Made by a program: the position numbers and the translations under genes. DNA of 64,000 bases, from assembly GCA_009829735.1 (NCBI GenBank), contig CM020618.1, forward strand, positions 7,593,119-7,657,118, written 5' to 3'. The notes beneath the pieces were generated by a model. The model was not told the DNA's origin and made no database searches. It saw only the letters and a program-made list of their open reading frames with translations. The DNA comes from Pyropia yezoensis. Its lineage: Eukaryota; Rhodophyta; Bangiophyceae; Bangiales; Bangiaceae. The first letter of the stretch is position 1. Every line of letters starts with the position of its first letter. Positions 31,780 to 43,611 of the stretch are shown here, piece after piece.

Positions 31780-34700
31780 TGGCGCCGCCGCCGAGCGCAA
31801 CGAGGCCCCTGCGCCTCCGCGCTCGGCGGCGTCGAAGGGCCTGCCTGCCTGCCCCCCACGGGGTGGCGGACAGGGCCCGCGCGTGCCCCCGGCTGGGTCG
31901 GGGGCACCGGCCGCTGGGGCGGCCGCCGTTGGTGCGGGGGTGGATGGGTCGGGGGGGGTGGCGGCGACGCTCGCCGGCCCCCCCATGCCCTGCCCTGTGC
32001 CCGGGTGTGGCGTGCAGCTGGTTGGGGGGATTGGGGCGCCCATGGGGCGGGTGCACCTCCGCCAGGCGCACGTGGCCGCGGAGGTGCCGGCAGGCGTGCT
32101 GGCCGCCCTGGGTGCGGCCGGCTGCCGGTGGTGCGAGCGGCCTTTTTCTGTGGCCCGTGGGCGGTCAGGGAAATCTTCCCTGTCCTCCCACGAGGCCCAG
32201 TGCAGCCTCAACCCGCGCCGCCAGCGCGGCCGCGCAGCCCCCCCGACGGCCGTGGCGACTGCCCGCAAGGCGGTAGCGCCGGCGACGGCACCGGCGGGGA
32301 GGGGAACACCGACGGCGGGGGCGGAGACGGCGGTGCCGGCGATGGCGGCGACGTCGACGGCGGCGACGACGGCGGAGGCGACGGTGAAGGCGACGGCGGC
32401 GGCGGGGGCGACAGGGACGGCGTCGGTGACGAGGGCAGCAGCGGCAGCGGCGGCGGCGACTGGGCCGACTGCGGCTGCCGGGGGGGGCGCCGACGCCACC
32501 CTTTTCGGGACGGACCACGCCGCGTGGGTGCGGGCGCGGTCGGCGTTTCTGCGCGCCGCCGCGCCCACCGACGCGGCGTGGCCGGCCCTGGTGGCGTCCG
32601 GCGCCCGCACGGCTGCGCACGTGCCCGCGGCGCTGGCGGGCGCGTGGCGTCGGCTTTTTGCCGACGCCCTGGACTGGGTGTGGCATGAGCCCACCCAGCG
32701 CCAGGCGTGGCTGTGGCTGCTCACCCTCCCCTCGCTGGCCCTCCACGTGCCGGTGCGGGCGGCCGACCGGCGCGCCGGCGGCGACCCCCCCCCGGTTCTG
32801 TCGCTTGCCGCTCGGGCGGCGGCGCTCCTGGAGGGGGACTTTGCCGGCGCGCTGGCCGACCGCGACGCCGGCATCTGGCGGCCGCCTGCGGGGGGGGGCG
32901 GTGGTCCCGGCGCCCCTGCCCAGCGCCCAGCGGAGCGGCCCGCCGTGCCGCCAGCCACCGACAGCGGGGCTCGCAGCGCGCCGCGCCTGACCGCTGCGCA
33001 GCGCCGGGCGCTCCGCCAGCTGCGCAGTGGCCGGCTGAGCGCCGCCGCCCGGTCCCTCCTCGCTGAGCCGCCGGCGCCCAAGTCGCCGGCGGTGTGGCAC
33101 AAGGCGTGCGGCCTGTTTGCGCGCGCCGCGCCAGGGCTGGCGACGGCCGCGTCGGTGGCGGCCGCTTTCCCTGCCGACCTGGAGGCAGCGGAGGCGGCCG
33201 CCGCGGCGTCCCCCGCGCCCGCCGCGCTGTCTCGGGCGGCGGTGGAGGCGGCCATCCGCTCGGCCGGCCCCGGCAAGTCGCCGGGGCCGTCCGGCCTGCG
33301 GGTGGAGCACCTGTGGGCCCTGGCCGCGGATGGCCAGGACGCCCTCGTCGAGGTGCTCCTCCTGCTGGCCGGCGGCCCCGCCCTGCCGCGGGTGCCGGCC
33401 GTCGCCACGCGCGCGCTCGCCGGCGCCGACTTGGTCTTATTGACCAAGCCGGGCGCCGTGCAGGCGGACAGCCTGCCGGGTCTCCGACCGATTGGGATGC
33501 CGGAGACCCTGCGCAAGCTCGTCGCCGCGGCGCTGGCGCGGTCGGTGCGGGGGGCTGCGGCGGCGCTATTTGCGCCGCTGCAGACGGGGGTGGGGGTCTC
33601 CAGCGCGTGTGAGCGGATGCTCCACGAGCTGGAGGCCCACCTCGCTCTCCACCCCCATCACGCCCTCCTGCAGCTGGACTACAAGAACGCGTTCAACCTC
33701 GTGTCGCATGCGGCGGCGTGGGCGGAGCTGTCGCGGGCCCTCCCCGTCCTGTCCCCCTACCTCGAGTGGGTCTATGGGGGGGAGGGGGGGGGGGCGGCGC
33801 CGCCTGTCTACGGCTGGGCGCCCGGAGGCGCCGACGGCGGGACGGCGGAGGGCGGCGGTGGCGAGCGCGACGTTGGCGCGCGGGGGGCCGGCTGTGCTGG
33901 GGTGGGAGCGGCTGACGGCGCAGCAGGTGGGGAGTGGGGGGAAGAACGCGACGCGGGCCGGGCGGTGCTGGCCGCGCCGCGGCGGCTGGTGCTGCAGGCC
34001 GAGCGGGGCGCCCAGCAGGGTGACCCGCTAGGCCCGCTGCTCCACGCAGCCGCGCTGTGGCTGGTGCTGCGCCGGCTCGCTGCCGCCCACCCCGACCTGC
34101 TGGTGCGGGCCTTCCACGACGACGTGGTCGTGGTTGGCCCGCCCGCCTCCCTCCCTGCCGCGCTCGCCGACGCCGACCGCCTGGGCCGGGCGGTCGACGC
34201 CGAGCTGGCGCCAGCCAAGTGTGTTGGCTGGTCGCCAGCTGGGCTGCCCGCGCCGACGCGGTGGCCGGCGACGTGGGCGGCCGAGGGGTTGACGCAGTTC
34301 TCTGTCCCCCTCGGCAGCGACGCCCGCGTGGCGGCGGGGGTGGATGCCCTCGCCGCCGAGCACGGGCGGCTGACCGCCGCCATTGCGGCGCTCCCCCCGG
34401 CGGAGCTGCAGGCGCAGCTGCTGCTGCTGCGCCTGTGCGCGGCGCTGGCATCCTGGGTGGATGCCCTGCGCGCCGGCGCCGCCTACTCCCCCGCCCTCGC
34501 TGCCATCCGCGACGACCTGCTGCGGTTGCCGGTGGCAGCGGCGGACGGCGGAAGCATCCCGCCGTGCCCGCCTCGTGGGGGAGCTCCTCCCCACCCCGCG
34601 CCGCCCCGCCCGGCTGTCCGACGCCCGGGGGGCGTGTCGGGGGGGGTGACGAAGCGGCGCAGCGCCGCAACGACGAGCGGGCGGTGGCGGGGGGGGGGGG

Positions 34701-35800
34701 CTCCTCAGGGACGCCACCTGTTCGACCCCGCCCCCCGCCGGCCGCAGACGCGGCCGGCCGCCCGCGCGCCGCTGCGCCCGCCGGCGCGGCCACAGGCGCT
34801 CCCCGCCTCCACCCCAGCTGGTGGAGCTGACGCTGCCGCGCCGGCGGCCCCCGAGCATTCAGCAGGCGTCCGCCTCCGCGCCGAGGCCGCACCGCATGAG
34901 CGCTGGTGGGGGTGGGGCCCCGATGGGGAGGAGGTGGAGTTTGAGTGGGTCGTGCCGGCGAGCCCACCTCCTCCCCCCACCCCCCCGCTGCTACCCTCGT
35001 CCCACCCGCCGCCGCCGACGGCGGCGTCCGCGAAGCTGTGTGGGGGCCTGCTGGAGCTGCTTGCAGCCCAGCAGGCCCACTGTGCCGCCCCCACCAGCGG
35101 CGTGCTGTGGGTGTGGCCGCGGCGCGCGCCGCGCGCGCCCGCCCGTAGCGGCGGCGACCCGCTGGCTCCCCCCGCCCGCCCCCCCTCCCCTCCAGCCCCC
35201 CTGTGCGGCGCCGGTGCCACCCCTGGGACACCGGCCGACGGCCTACACGGCCCGGCGCCGCACGTGCCACTGTCGTGGCGGGAGCTGCTGGGGGGGGGGG
35301 ACGTCCGGGCGTCCCAGCGGGACCTGTCGCTGCCCGCGCACGCCGCCGCCCGCGCACGCATTTACGCAGAGCTTTCGCTCTGGCAGCGCGCGGGCATGGC
35401 GGCGTGCCAAAGGCATGGCGCCGCCGCCTGGCTGTCGGCGCTGCCCACCCCTGGGCTGGACGGGACGGCCATCCCGGGGGTAGCTATGCGCACGGCTGTG
35501 CGTCTGTGGCTCGGCGTGGCGCCGCGGTCATCGCCGCCGGCCGCCCGCTGCCGCTGTGGCGCGGCCGCGGATGCCGTGGGGCGCCACTTTTTGTCGGCCT
35601 GCCCCGAGCAGCGCCCACGCCACACGCGGTTGCACCACCACGTGGTGCACCTTGTAGCGGGGGCGCTGCGCCGGGCGGAGGGGTGGGGGGAGGTGGTGGT
35701 GGAGGTGGGTTTGGACACCTCCCGCGCCTCCCTCCGCCCTGACTTCCGGGCCACCCGCGCGGGGGGGGGGGAGGTGACCTGGGGGGACGTCTCTGTGGCG
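31763..35800 (+). pseudogene. LINE E ORF2, one long frame with an in-frame deletion
   Basis: Starts MSDTRRGAAAERNEAP and stays open to the fusion at 35800, so it is the most complete N-terminal-to-endonuclease frame here. Zinc fingers: CPVPGCGVQLVG ... HLRQAH and CRWCERPFS ... HEAQC. RT: LDYKNAFN (about residue 636), QQGDPLGPLL (about 750), FHDD (about 782). After LLLRLC about 73 codons are missing in frame (near 34440). In copy A this is the segment from AGPRANYW to VLPA, the end of the RT thumb region by position. The last ~130 codons and 3' tail are lost. Confidence 0.8.
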
Positions 35801-36185
35801 CCGCCGCCGAGCGCGACGAGGCCCCTGCGCCTCCGCGCTCGGCGGCGTCGGCAGGCCCGCCTGCCTGCCTCCCACGGGGTGGCGGACAGGGCCCGCGCGT
35901 GCCCCCGGCTGGGTCGGGGGCACCGGCCGCTGGGGCGGCCGCCGTTGGTGAGGGGGTGGATGGGTCGGGGGGGGTGGCGGCGACGCTCGCCGGCTACCCC
36001 ATGCCCTGCCCTGTGCCCGGGTGTGGCGTGCTGCTGGTTGGGGGGATTGGGGCGCCCATGGGGCGGGTGCACCTCCGCCAGGCGCACGTGGCCGCGGAGG
36101 TGCCGGCAGGCGTGCTGGCCGCCCTGGGTGCGGCCGGCTGCCGGTGGTGCGAGCGGCCTTTTTCTGTGGCCCGTGGGCGGTCAGG
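35801..36185 (+). mobile_element. LINE copy F, 5' piece (ORF2 codons about 8-135)
   Basis: Begins abruptly inside ORF2 (AAAERDEAP-like sequence) with no ORF1 or leader and carries both zinc fingers. It is interrupted after GCGGTCAGG by gypsy-2. The continuation is at 46936. TCAGG (36181-36185) is the target-site duplication. Confidence 0.85.
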
Positions 36186-36548
36186 TATAGCAATATGGTT
36201 GGCCGTATTGTAACCCTAGTATTAGGGGGGTTACTTCTAACCCTTAATTTCCAATTTGATAGTTCGTACTGGTCACGGTATCTATAAGTTACGTATGACC
36301 AGAGGGACTTGCATCTTGGGGTGGAGGGTAGTTAGTAGTGTCTCCGAGGGTTTATAACGTGGGGGCCGGCGGCGAATCCACCGGCGGCCAAGGTAGAACA
36401 ACAAACCCCTCCCATTTGGGCTCCCATCTTGGTCCCGTGGCTTGCGCTCCAAGGACAGAAACCTTGGCCTCCCGGTGACGTTGGTGCCGATCCCCCTTGG
36501 TGAGTGTTCCCTGAGAGTTGACGTGCGACGGATCCCTATTGTGCTACA
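36186..36548 (+). repeat. gypsy-2 5' LTR (363 bp)
   Basis: Ends in TGCTACA, the inverted counterpart of TGTAGCA at the start of the 3' LTR. A 41-bp stretch including CCCTCCCATTTGGGCTCCCA is also present in the gypsy-3 LTR, so the two elements are relatives. Confidence 0.92.
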
Positions 36549-36773
36549 TTGGTGGAGCAGCAGGGGACGGGTTTCCGTCACCCTTGTGGTGACGCCGTCT
36601 TCGGCCCTGGCACACGGATAGGGATCCGGTCCTTTTCTTGTACTCGTGGTGTTGCGACCTGATCGATTGTGTTGAGCTCTTACCTGTGACTGTGATCTAC
36701 TGTTACTCTCCCCAATCTACCCCCTCGCTCTCTTATTCGTGGTGATTGTTACGTCGGTTGACTGATTGTGACC
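36549..36773 (+). other. gypsy-2 leader with primer-binding site
   Basis: TGGTGGAGCAGCAGG at 36550-36564 follows the LTR by one base and is identical to the site of gypsy-1. The rest of the leader (to the gag ATG at 36774) is T-rich on this strand and shows no other feature. Confidence 0.8.
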
Positions 36774-38957
36774 ATGTCTACCCAAGAGACGGGGAACGTT
36801 CAAGATGACGGATCGGCGTCGACGCCGACTCCGGAGGTCACTACGGGAACCGGGATCGTGAACCCGATAGACAACATTGAGACGCCAATGCTTTCCGGTG
36901 CCGGATCGACGTTTGGCACGGCTCGGACGGCAGGAGGCGGGGGCCCGCCTCAACTGTCATCGACCGACCTCACTCCGCCGCCTCCTTCACCAGGGGATTC
37001 CCTGATGGCATCATTGGCCCGCATCGAGGCCCGGTTCTCCGGACTCGACGCCCGTCAAGATCGGACGGAGGACGCAATGGCAGTGTTGATGTCAACACGC
37101 CACACGACGGGACCCCGTCGTGTTCCTCCCACACCGGTACGGTTCGAACCGGCCGGACTACTTTCGGAGTCCACCAGGGTCAACCCCGGTGTTGCTACTC
37201 CTGGACAACCCCCGGACACAATGGGGTATGGATCCGACTCGTCGGCAGAGTTGGAACGGAGTCACACGGAGCGATACGCTCGGAGCACCCGAAGCGGACT
37301 CCGCGGACCCGACCCGGCGGATACTTACGCCGGTGGAGAGTCGGTTATTGGGGGAGGGGGTACCCTCTCACAGTATCCCCTCGACGACGAAAGCCAGGCA
37401 ACTCGGGTTCCCGAGGTGCCGACGCCTGAAGTACCATCTTCAGTGGTGGAAGCTATGACCGCGCAGGTAACTGCGAGCCTACTGAAGCGGATGGAGTCCG
37501 ATGAGTTTGCTCATCAACTGGCGAAGCGACTGGATATCCAGGACGCTGACACGGAGATCGTCAACGAGGTCTTCCGGTCGGTACTGACTCCCGAACGTTA
37601 TCGTTTGGAGGACCGCTCTACCACCGTATCGGAATCGATGCGTAATACGTCGCATAGGGCGATCCGCTCTATGCAGACCCTTATGAAGGGAGTCCCTATG
37701 TTCGGAGGCCCCAACGGACGCCCGTTGGCAGTTATCGGCTTCTTGACTAGTTTCAAGGCAGCCGCTGACAAGGCCCTCGTTAACGAGGGGCTGGCGCTGG
37801 AGATCCTCCCGTTCTTTGTTGATGAACGGGTGCGAGGCATTCTTCGCCAGGCATCCCCGATGCCGGGAATGAGGGTCGCGGCCACCCCCATGGATTACCG
37901 TGGGATATTGAAGGAGCTGCTGAGCAGCTACCTCAGTGAGGACAAGTGCGAGGACCACTATCGGGCCCTGCGCACTGCCACCGCCCAGAGCTGGGAGGAT
38001 GAGGAGATGTTTGGACGCCGGATCCAAGAGCTCGACTACGAGCTGGGGAAGCTCCTCGGTGAAGGGGAACTACGGGCCATCCTGTTCGCAGGAGTACCCA
38101 ACTACGTGCGGATATCCGCACGAGGAGCCAATACGGCCCGGACGAACTTCAGTCGACTGATGCACATGTGCAAGTCCCTAGGGGACGCCTACCGGGTGCT
38201 ACACCCGGAACGTACCTTGGCCCCGAAGCCCAAGGGTGAGGGAGGCAAACCCAGTCTTACCCCGGTACCGAGGCAAGAGAAGGTGGAACGTAAGGCCGCA
38301 CCAGTACTGGTGGCGACCGAACATACCCCTATTGGTGAGGATGAACCTCTAGTCGACCAACAGGGCCACCTGTTGCTACCGGCGACGCCGGTGATTGATG
38401 AACATGGTACGGTAGCGTACATCGCCCCGGCTGGAACCCAGTTCCAGGTCAACGAAGGAACGGGACGGCGCGCCCCGTATGTGCGGACTACGGGGTACTC
38501 CCCGGTGACGGGTAACCCTCACCAACCCTTGCCAACATGGGCGGTGCGCACGGAGGCACCTCCGCAGATTGCGGGCCGACCCAACCGGTTGGGGGAGTCC
38601 ATGTTCCGGTTGACCCAAGGACCCAAGGCCTACCAGGGAGCAGGCACTCGGGCGCCCGAGGGAGGCAACCGCAGCTACGGGGCTACCCCGATGCAAACTC
38701 AAGGGGGGACCGGCACGTCCGGATGTATGTTGTGCGGGGATCCCCAGCACTGGGTGTCTTCCTGCCCACTTATCCCCGAGGAGTCTCGGAGGGCAGCGGC
38801 GCAACGCAAGGCATCCACAGGGGGGTATCCCGCCAGAGCACCCGGACCCGCACCGGGTAGGCAGCCAGCTCCAGGTGGAGTACTGGCCGTCGAGGAGGCA
38901 CCTCCTCAGCCGGATGGCCCGGCGGACAGCACCCTACCAAGGGCGGGAAACGAGTAA
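36774..38957 (+). CDS. gag: gypsy-2 gag-like protein (about 727 aa)
   Basis: ATG at 36774 (MSTQETGNV). Residues 1-230 are Thr/Pro/Gly-rich and probably disordered. Residues about 230-480 are helical and charged (VVEAMTAQVTASLLKRMES; DYRGILKELLSSYLSED), as in capsid regions. A zinc knuckle C-x2-C-x4-H-x4-C (CMLCGDPQHWVSSC) lies near residue 645. It ends RAGNE, like gypsy-1 Gag (SAGNE). The pol ATG follows 8 bases after the stop. The frame looks whole. Confidence 0.87.
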   Translation: MSTQETGNVQDDGSASTPTPEVTTGTGIVNPIDNIETPMLSGAGSTFGTARTAGGGGPPQLSSTDLTPPPPSPGDSLMASLARIEARFSGLDARQDRTEDAMAVLMSTRHTTGPRRVPPTPVRFEPAGLLSESTRVNPGVATPGQPPDTMGYGSDSSAELERSHTERYARSTRSGLRGPDPADTYAGGESVIGGGGTLSQYPLDDESQATRVPEVPTPEVPSSVVEAMTAQVTASLLKRMESDEFAHQLAKRLDIQDADTEIVNEVFRSVLTPERYRLEDRSTTVSESMRNTSHRAIRSMQTLMKGVPMFGGPNGRPLAVIGFLTSFKAAADKALVNEGLALEILPFFVDERVRGILRQASPMPGMRVAATPMDYRGILKELLSSYLSEDKCEDHYRALRTATAQSWEDEEMFGRRIQELDYELGKLLGEGELRAILFAGVPNYVRISARGANTARTNFSRLMHMCKSLGDAYRVLHPERTLAPKPKGEGGKPSLTPVPRQEKVERKAAPVLVATEHTPIGEDEPLVDQQGHLLLPATPVIDEHGTVAYIAPAGTQFQVNEGTGRRAPYVRTTGYSPVTGNPHQPLPTWAVRTEAPPQIAGRPNRLGESMFRLTQGPKAYQGAGTRAPEGGNRSYGATPMQTQGGTGTSGCMLCGDPQHWVSSCPLIPEESRRAAAQRKASTGGYPARAPGPAPGRQPAPGGVLAVEEAPPQPDGPADSTLPRAGNE

Positions 38958-38965
38958 GAGGAAGG

Positions 38966-41900
38966 ATGACCGGGGGGCGCTGGGGTAACCCAGGCAAGCC
39001 ACCCCGGAGTACCGCGGGGAAAGCCCCACGGAGAGCGCGGTTGAGCCGACGCCGCATCAACCCCCGGGTACACCTTCCAGCCCCGACGACACGGCGTCAG
39101 GGGATTGATGACCAACCACCAAGGTTGGGAGGAGAGGACGGGAAGCCCCGTCACATGGAACCAGACAAGGGCCCTGTTCAGGATGCCCGAGCTACACCGG
39201 ATATCGGTGTAGGCCACGTGCTGTTTACCTTGGAGAACTTCAAGGTATCAGCCACACTGGGGGTTGACCCCCAGTCGACACGATCGTACTACCCTGTACT
39301 GGATACAGGGGCTGGACCCAACCATATCCGGAAGGATACCCTCCCGGACAAGTGGCTTCCGCGAGTCAGAGTGACTCGGGGACCCACCATCAAGGACGCG
39401 AATGGTCGCCTCATTCGTACGACCGCAGCGAATTTCGCTGCGGGTTACCATCGGGGAACTTACTACGGAAGTTGACTTCCTGGTATGTGAGACGCTATCG
39501 GTGCCCTGCATACTGGGGTGCACCTTTATCAACGTCCACGTTGATGCAATCCGGCCAGGCCGGAGGACCGTCGAGCTTCAAGAAGCCGACGGGACGAAGC
39601 GAGGACATACAGCTATCGTCAGGGACCTGACGCTACAAGGGAGCCACGTTAACGTGGCTGAGGTGTACGCAAGCGTCGAGCCGAAGACACTTCGGTTTGC
39701 CAAGCGAACTCGCTTTGAGCCGTTGTCAGAGACAGTCCTCCCGGTTAACTGTGACCTCGCAGGCATCTGCAGAGTCCAGTCCAACTTGCGGACGTACAAG
39801 CGCCATGGGTTGACCATGGCCAACGGTCTCATAGACCTCCCAGCAGGAGGGTCGTCCCTCCTAGTGATGGCGAATTATCGCCGTAAGGCAGTCACCCTCC
39901 CGAAGGGAACTATCCTCGGGATTGCCGAACTCTACGAAGGAGATATCCTTACCCCTGACAAGGAAGGTCAAGTGGAACCACTTGAGGTGCCGGCGGTCGC
40001 CGAGACCACCGAGCGACAGCAACCCGATGACGGGAAGCCTAACCCATCGGCGGCTCCGGCGGACCTGCCGCCAAAGGACCAAGAGGCCTTGAAGGCACTG
40101 GCCGAGGCTGACCTCGACCACCTTCCCCCTTCGGTAGCCGAAGGGGTACGACGGATGCTAAGAAAGCATGACGTCATGTGGACAGGCGGGGCCTTGGGTA
40201 CTATTGGGGCAACTCAACATCGTATAGACCTGGTACCAGGCGCACGACCCGCCCGGTCACAACCGCACCGAGCGGGACCTATGCAACGAGAGATCGTTGA
40301 TGGAGAAGTGAAGAGGATGAGCGAAGCGAAGGTGATACGTCCTTCGATGTCGGAGTGGGGTGCCCCAGTCGTTATCGTACCGAAGAAGGATCAAACCCCT
40401 CGGTTTTTCATCGATTATCGACGCCTCAACTTGGTTACCAAGAAAGACTCATACCCTTTACCAAGGATGGATGAATGCATCGACTCCCTGGGGGAAGCTA
40501 CGGTGTTTACCACCATCGACTGCAATGCCGGATACTGGCAGATCCCGGTGGCGGACGAGGATATCCCCAAGACGGCATTCGTCTGTCACAGTGGAGTGTA
40601 CGAGTTCCTAAGGATGCCCTTCGGATTGTCCAACGCCCCCGCTACATTCCAGCGGGCTATCGACATTATACTGTCGGGGGTGAAGTGGCGTAACTGCCTA
40701 GTGTACCTCGATGACGTCATCGTCTTCTCGCGTAACATGGATGACCATGTGCAACATGTTGACGAGGTACTCACCCTCTTGAGGAACGCCGGGGTAACCC
40801 TGCGTCTGAAGAAGTGCGCCTTCTTCCAACAGACGGTCGAGTATCTGGGCCACCAGATAACCCCTGGTAAACTAGGGGTACTCGAAGCCAATACCCGGGC
40901 ACTCCGGGATGCCCGGTTCCCTAACACCCAGACGCAGCTCAAGAGCTTCCTGGGAATGTGCAATGTATACCGACGGTTCGTCAAGGACTTCGCTCGGATA
41001 GCTAAACCGTTAACGGTTCTTACGAGCAGTACCCTGCCCAAGGTACTCCAACCCCCTTCGCCTAGCGAAGAGGAGGCATTCGAGTCGCTGAAGCGAGCCC
41101 TACTATCCCCACCCGTCCTTGCGTTACCGCACCGACGGGGTACCTTCGTCATCGATGTCGATGCGTGCGACACCCAAGTGGGATGCACCCTGCTACAGGG
41201 GGAGACGTTGATCGGTACCGATAACGTTATCCCGGACCTACGTCCGGTAGGATACTTCAGCCGGACACTCAACCCGGCTGAGCGTAACTATAGTGCCACC
41301 GAGCGTGAATGCCTCGGAGTTATATGGGCAGTGCAACTGCTCCGTCCAAACCTGGAGGGCTCCAGGTTCATCGTGAGGTCCGACCACGAACCCCTACGAT
41401 GGCTCCTCAACCTTGGTGACAAGGATTCCGATAGCCATGGGAGGCTAGCCCGATGGAGGCTGAAGATGGCCGAGCACGACTACCGTACCGTGTATAAGGC
41501 TGGGTCAACCCACCATCTCGGAGACGCATTGTCTCGACTCGACACCCCGAGCGGGGATACCCGCCCGGTGGACGAGGACATCCGGGTGGTACCGGTCTGC
41601 ATGGTGGGTAACGCTACCCAAGGTATGGTTGACCATACCATGGCACACCGAGCATGCCCACTAACCCTCGCGGACTTCCGCGAGGCACAAGCCAATGACG
41701 ACGACTGTAGACGTCATCGCGCTAACCTCCTGGCCGGTACGGCCGGCATCTTCTCCGAGAACGAAGACGGACTCATATACCGGCGGGCACCCGCCGATGG
41801 ACGACATCAAGTCGCTGTTCCCGTGTCCTTACGGCAAGCCGTCATGGAACGAGAACACGAGAGCCCCACAGCCGGACACCCGGGGGGTTCACGTATGTTC

Positions 41901-43133
41901 GCAGCAATGCGAAGGTTCTTCTACTGGCCAGCAATGGCCGTCGACGTGGTCGACCACGTAAGGGGATGTCACCCCTGTGCGCGTAACCGCATGAGTCTAC
42001 ATAGGCAGGCGTCTGCCATGAAGCTATTCCCACCCGATGGGCCCAACGAGCAAGTCGCTATCGACATACTCGGGCCACTTCCGGTAACGGAAGAAGGGAA
42101 CAGGTACATCCTGGTCATGTCTGACCGCTTCACTAAGCTGTCACGAGCGGCAGCCATCCCGAATGATACGGCATACACCATCATGAACGCAGTGGTTGAC
42201 CACTGGATCAGTGCATACGGAGTCATGAAGCAACTCCTCTCCGACAACGGAGCAAACCTTACGTCAGCATTCTGCACTAAGGTCCTGGGCATGTTCGGCA
42301 TCGAACCACGTCGGGCATCCGACTACCACCCGCAGTCCAACGGGCAGGTGGAGCGGTTCAACCGCACCATCGTCAAGATGCTACAGTGCTACGTGGCCGA
42401 GCACATGAACACTTGGGACAGGCTTCCGTCCGTACTCACCCTGGCATACAATGCCAGGCCACATCGGAGCACAAACGTCGCTCCGCTGGAGTGGGTCATG
42501 CCACTAGGCGTCGGTAACCTGACGCTGCCACCAGGCAGGTGCACTCGGTATGATACACCGAAAGGCCGACCGGCCGAACGTATCCACCTAGCTTGGTTGG
42601 CCAAGCTATCGTGGATGATTCCTAAGCTCAAGGGTGCCCTTGACAGAACACAACTTCGATATAAGAAGAACTTCGACGCCCGGTTACGGGTGCGCAACGC
42701 AACCCTGATGACAGGTGACTGGGTCTACATCAGACACCAGAAGTTCCGGGGGAACAAGCTCATGCAACCGGTCAAGGGACCGTACCAGATTCTCCACAGA
42801 GATGACCACTCTGTTAACTTACACTCCGATACGGAGATCCAACGCATCAGTGTGAATGATGTCACACCTGCTCCGAAGCCGGAACAGCCTCAGCCGGTAC
42901 CGGCTGGGTTGCTACATGAAGCTCTTACAACCCACCGGTCAGATGACCCGGTGGGACCGGATGGGATTCCATACCAAGTAGAGAGCGTGGTCGGACACAC
43001 CGACCCGGACCTACCAGGACCCTGGTACGTCAAGGTTATGTGGGTCGGATACGACTCACCCACCTGGGAACAGGCGGCAAATATACCCCGCCAACTCCTC
43101 ATGCCTTACATGAGGCGACGACGCCTACTGTAA
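38966..43133 (+). pseudogene. pol: gypsy-2 pol: protease, RT, RNase H, integrase, chromodomain
   Basis: Protease signature VLDTGAGPNHIRKD, RT (FIDYRRLN; YLDD), RNase H (ATERECLGVIWAV; RSDHEPLRW), integrase finger (HESPTAGHPGG ... CHPCARN) and DDE core (IDILGPLP, DNGANL, HPQSNGQVERFN). It closes with a chromodomain near 42970-43110 (KVMWVGYDSPTWEQAANIP). The closest relative in the window is gypsy-1 pol, but the two are clearly different lineages. It looks almost whole, with about one interruption. Chromodomains in this position steer integration to marked chromatin in other chromoviruses. Confidence 0.92.
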
Positions 43134-43611
43134 CAACCCAACCGACACCGACTTCGGCTGTTGGGGGGTGAGGCTTATACCTACTAAGTAGGGTGTGACA
43201 TGGTTACGGCAGACTTAGGTTTCTAAGTCAAATCAGACTTAGGTTTCTAAGTCGAACCAAGCTTAGGCAACTACGTAGAGTCAAGCTTAGGTAACTAAGT
43301 AAAACCTGAACCTTAATAAGTTAACTTAAAGGTAAAGGCTAACTTCGATAATATCGAAGTAACTAGGGGGCTTACACGGGAGGATGACCTCCCCTAGCCA
43401 AGACACAAAGTGAGGGAGGATGACCTCCCCAAGCATGAACCAACCGGAAGAAGTTGGGCGGGAGGCAAGGCACCACTGAGCCAGAAGGGGTACTCCCCAG
43501 GGCAGCAAACAGAGGCAAGCAATGCCCCCAAAGGGGATGAGTTTATACTCACTACTACCCGGCCACCATAAGGGTCACCGGGGCCCTCTCCCGCACTAAC
43601 AATAGCGCTCC
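43134..43611. other. gypsy-2 spacer between convergent genes, with tandem repeats
   Basis: Lies between the 3' ends of pol (plus) and the antisense gene (minus). It holds four 24-bp units at 43210-43305, each with an internal hairpin (ACTTAG/CTAAGT type; the units diverge in the second pair). Near 43380 and 43416 there are two copies of the near-palindrome GGGAGGATGACCTCCC. Nothing coding is visible. Confidence 0.7.
43210..43305. repeat. Four 24-bp tandem units in gypsy-2
   Basis: Units start at 43210, 43234, 43258 and 43282. The first two read CAGACTTAGGTTTCTAAGTC plus four bases. Each has self-complementary arms around a short loop. The position between two convergent genes suggests a shared termination or processing region (inference). 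Confidence 0.8.

Larger units (their letters stand above)
28584..35800 (+). mobile_element. LINE copy E (5' end complete, 3' end lost)
   Basis: Two leader units, disrupted ORF1, junction hairpin with a compensatory pair, and ORF2 through most of its length. At 35800/35801 the endonuclease region (WGDVSVA) is joined to the start of another ORF2 (copy F). The six bases GTGGCG (35795-35800) occur at both parental positions, consistent with recombination at microhomology. Confidence 0.85.

Noticed and set aside
43210-43305. CRISPR array
   Set aside because: Units are contiguous with no unique spacers and lie inside an LTR element.
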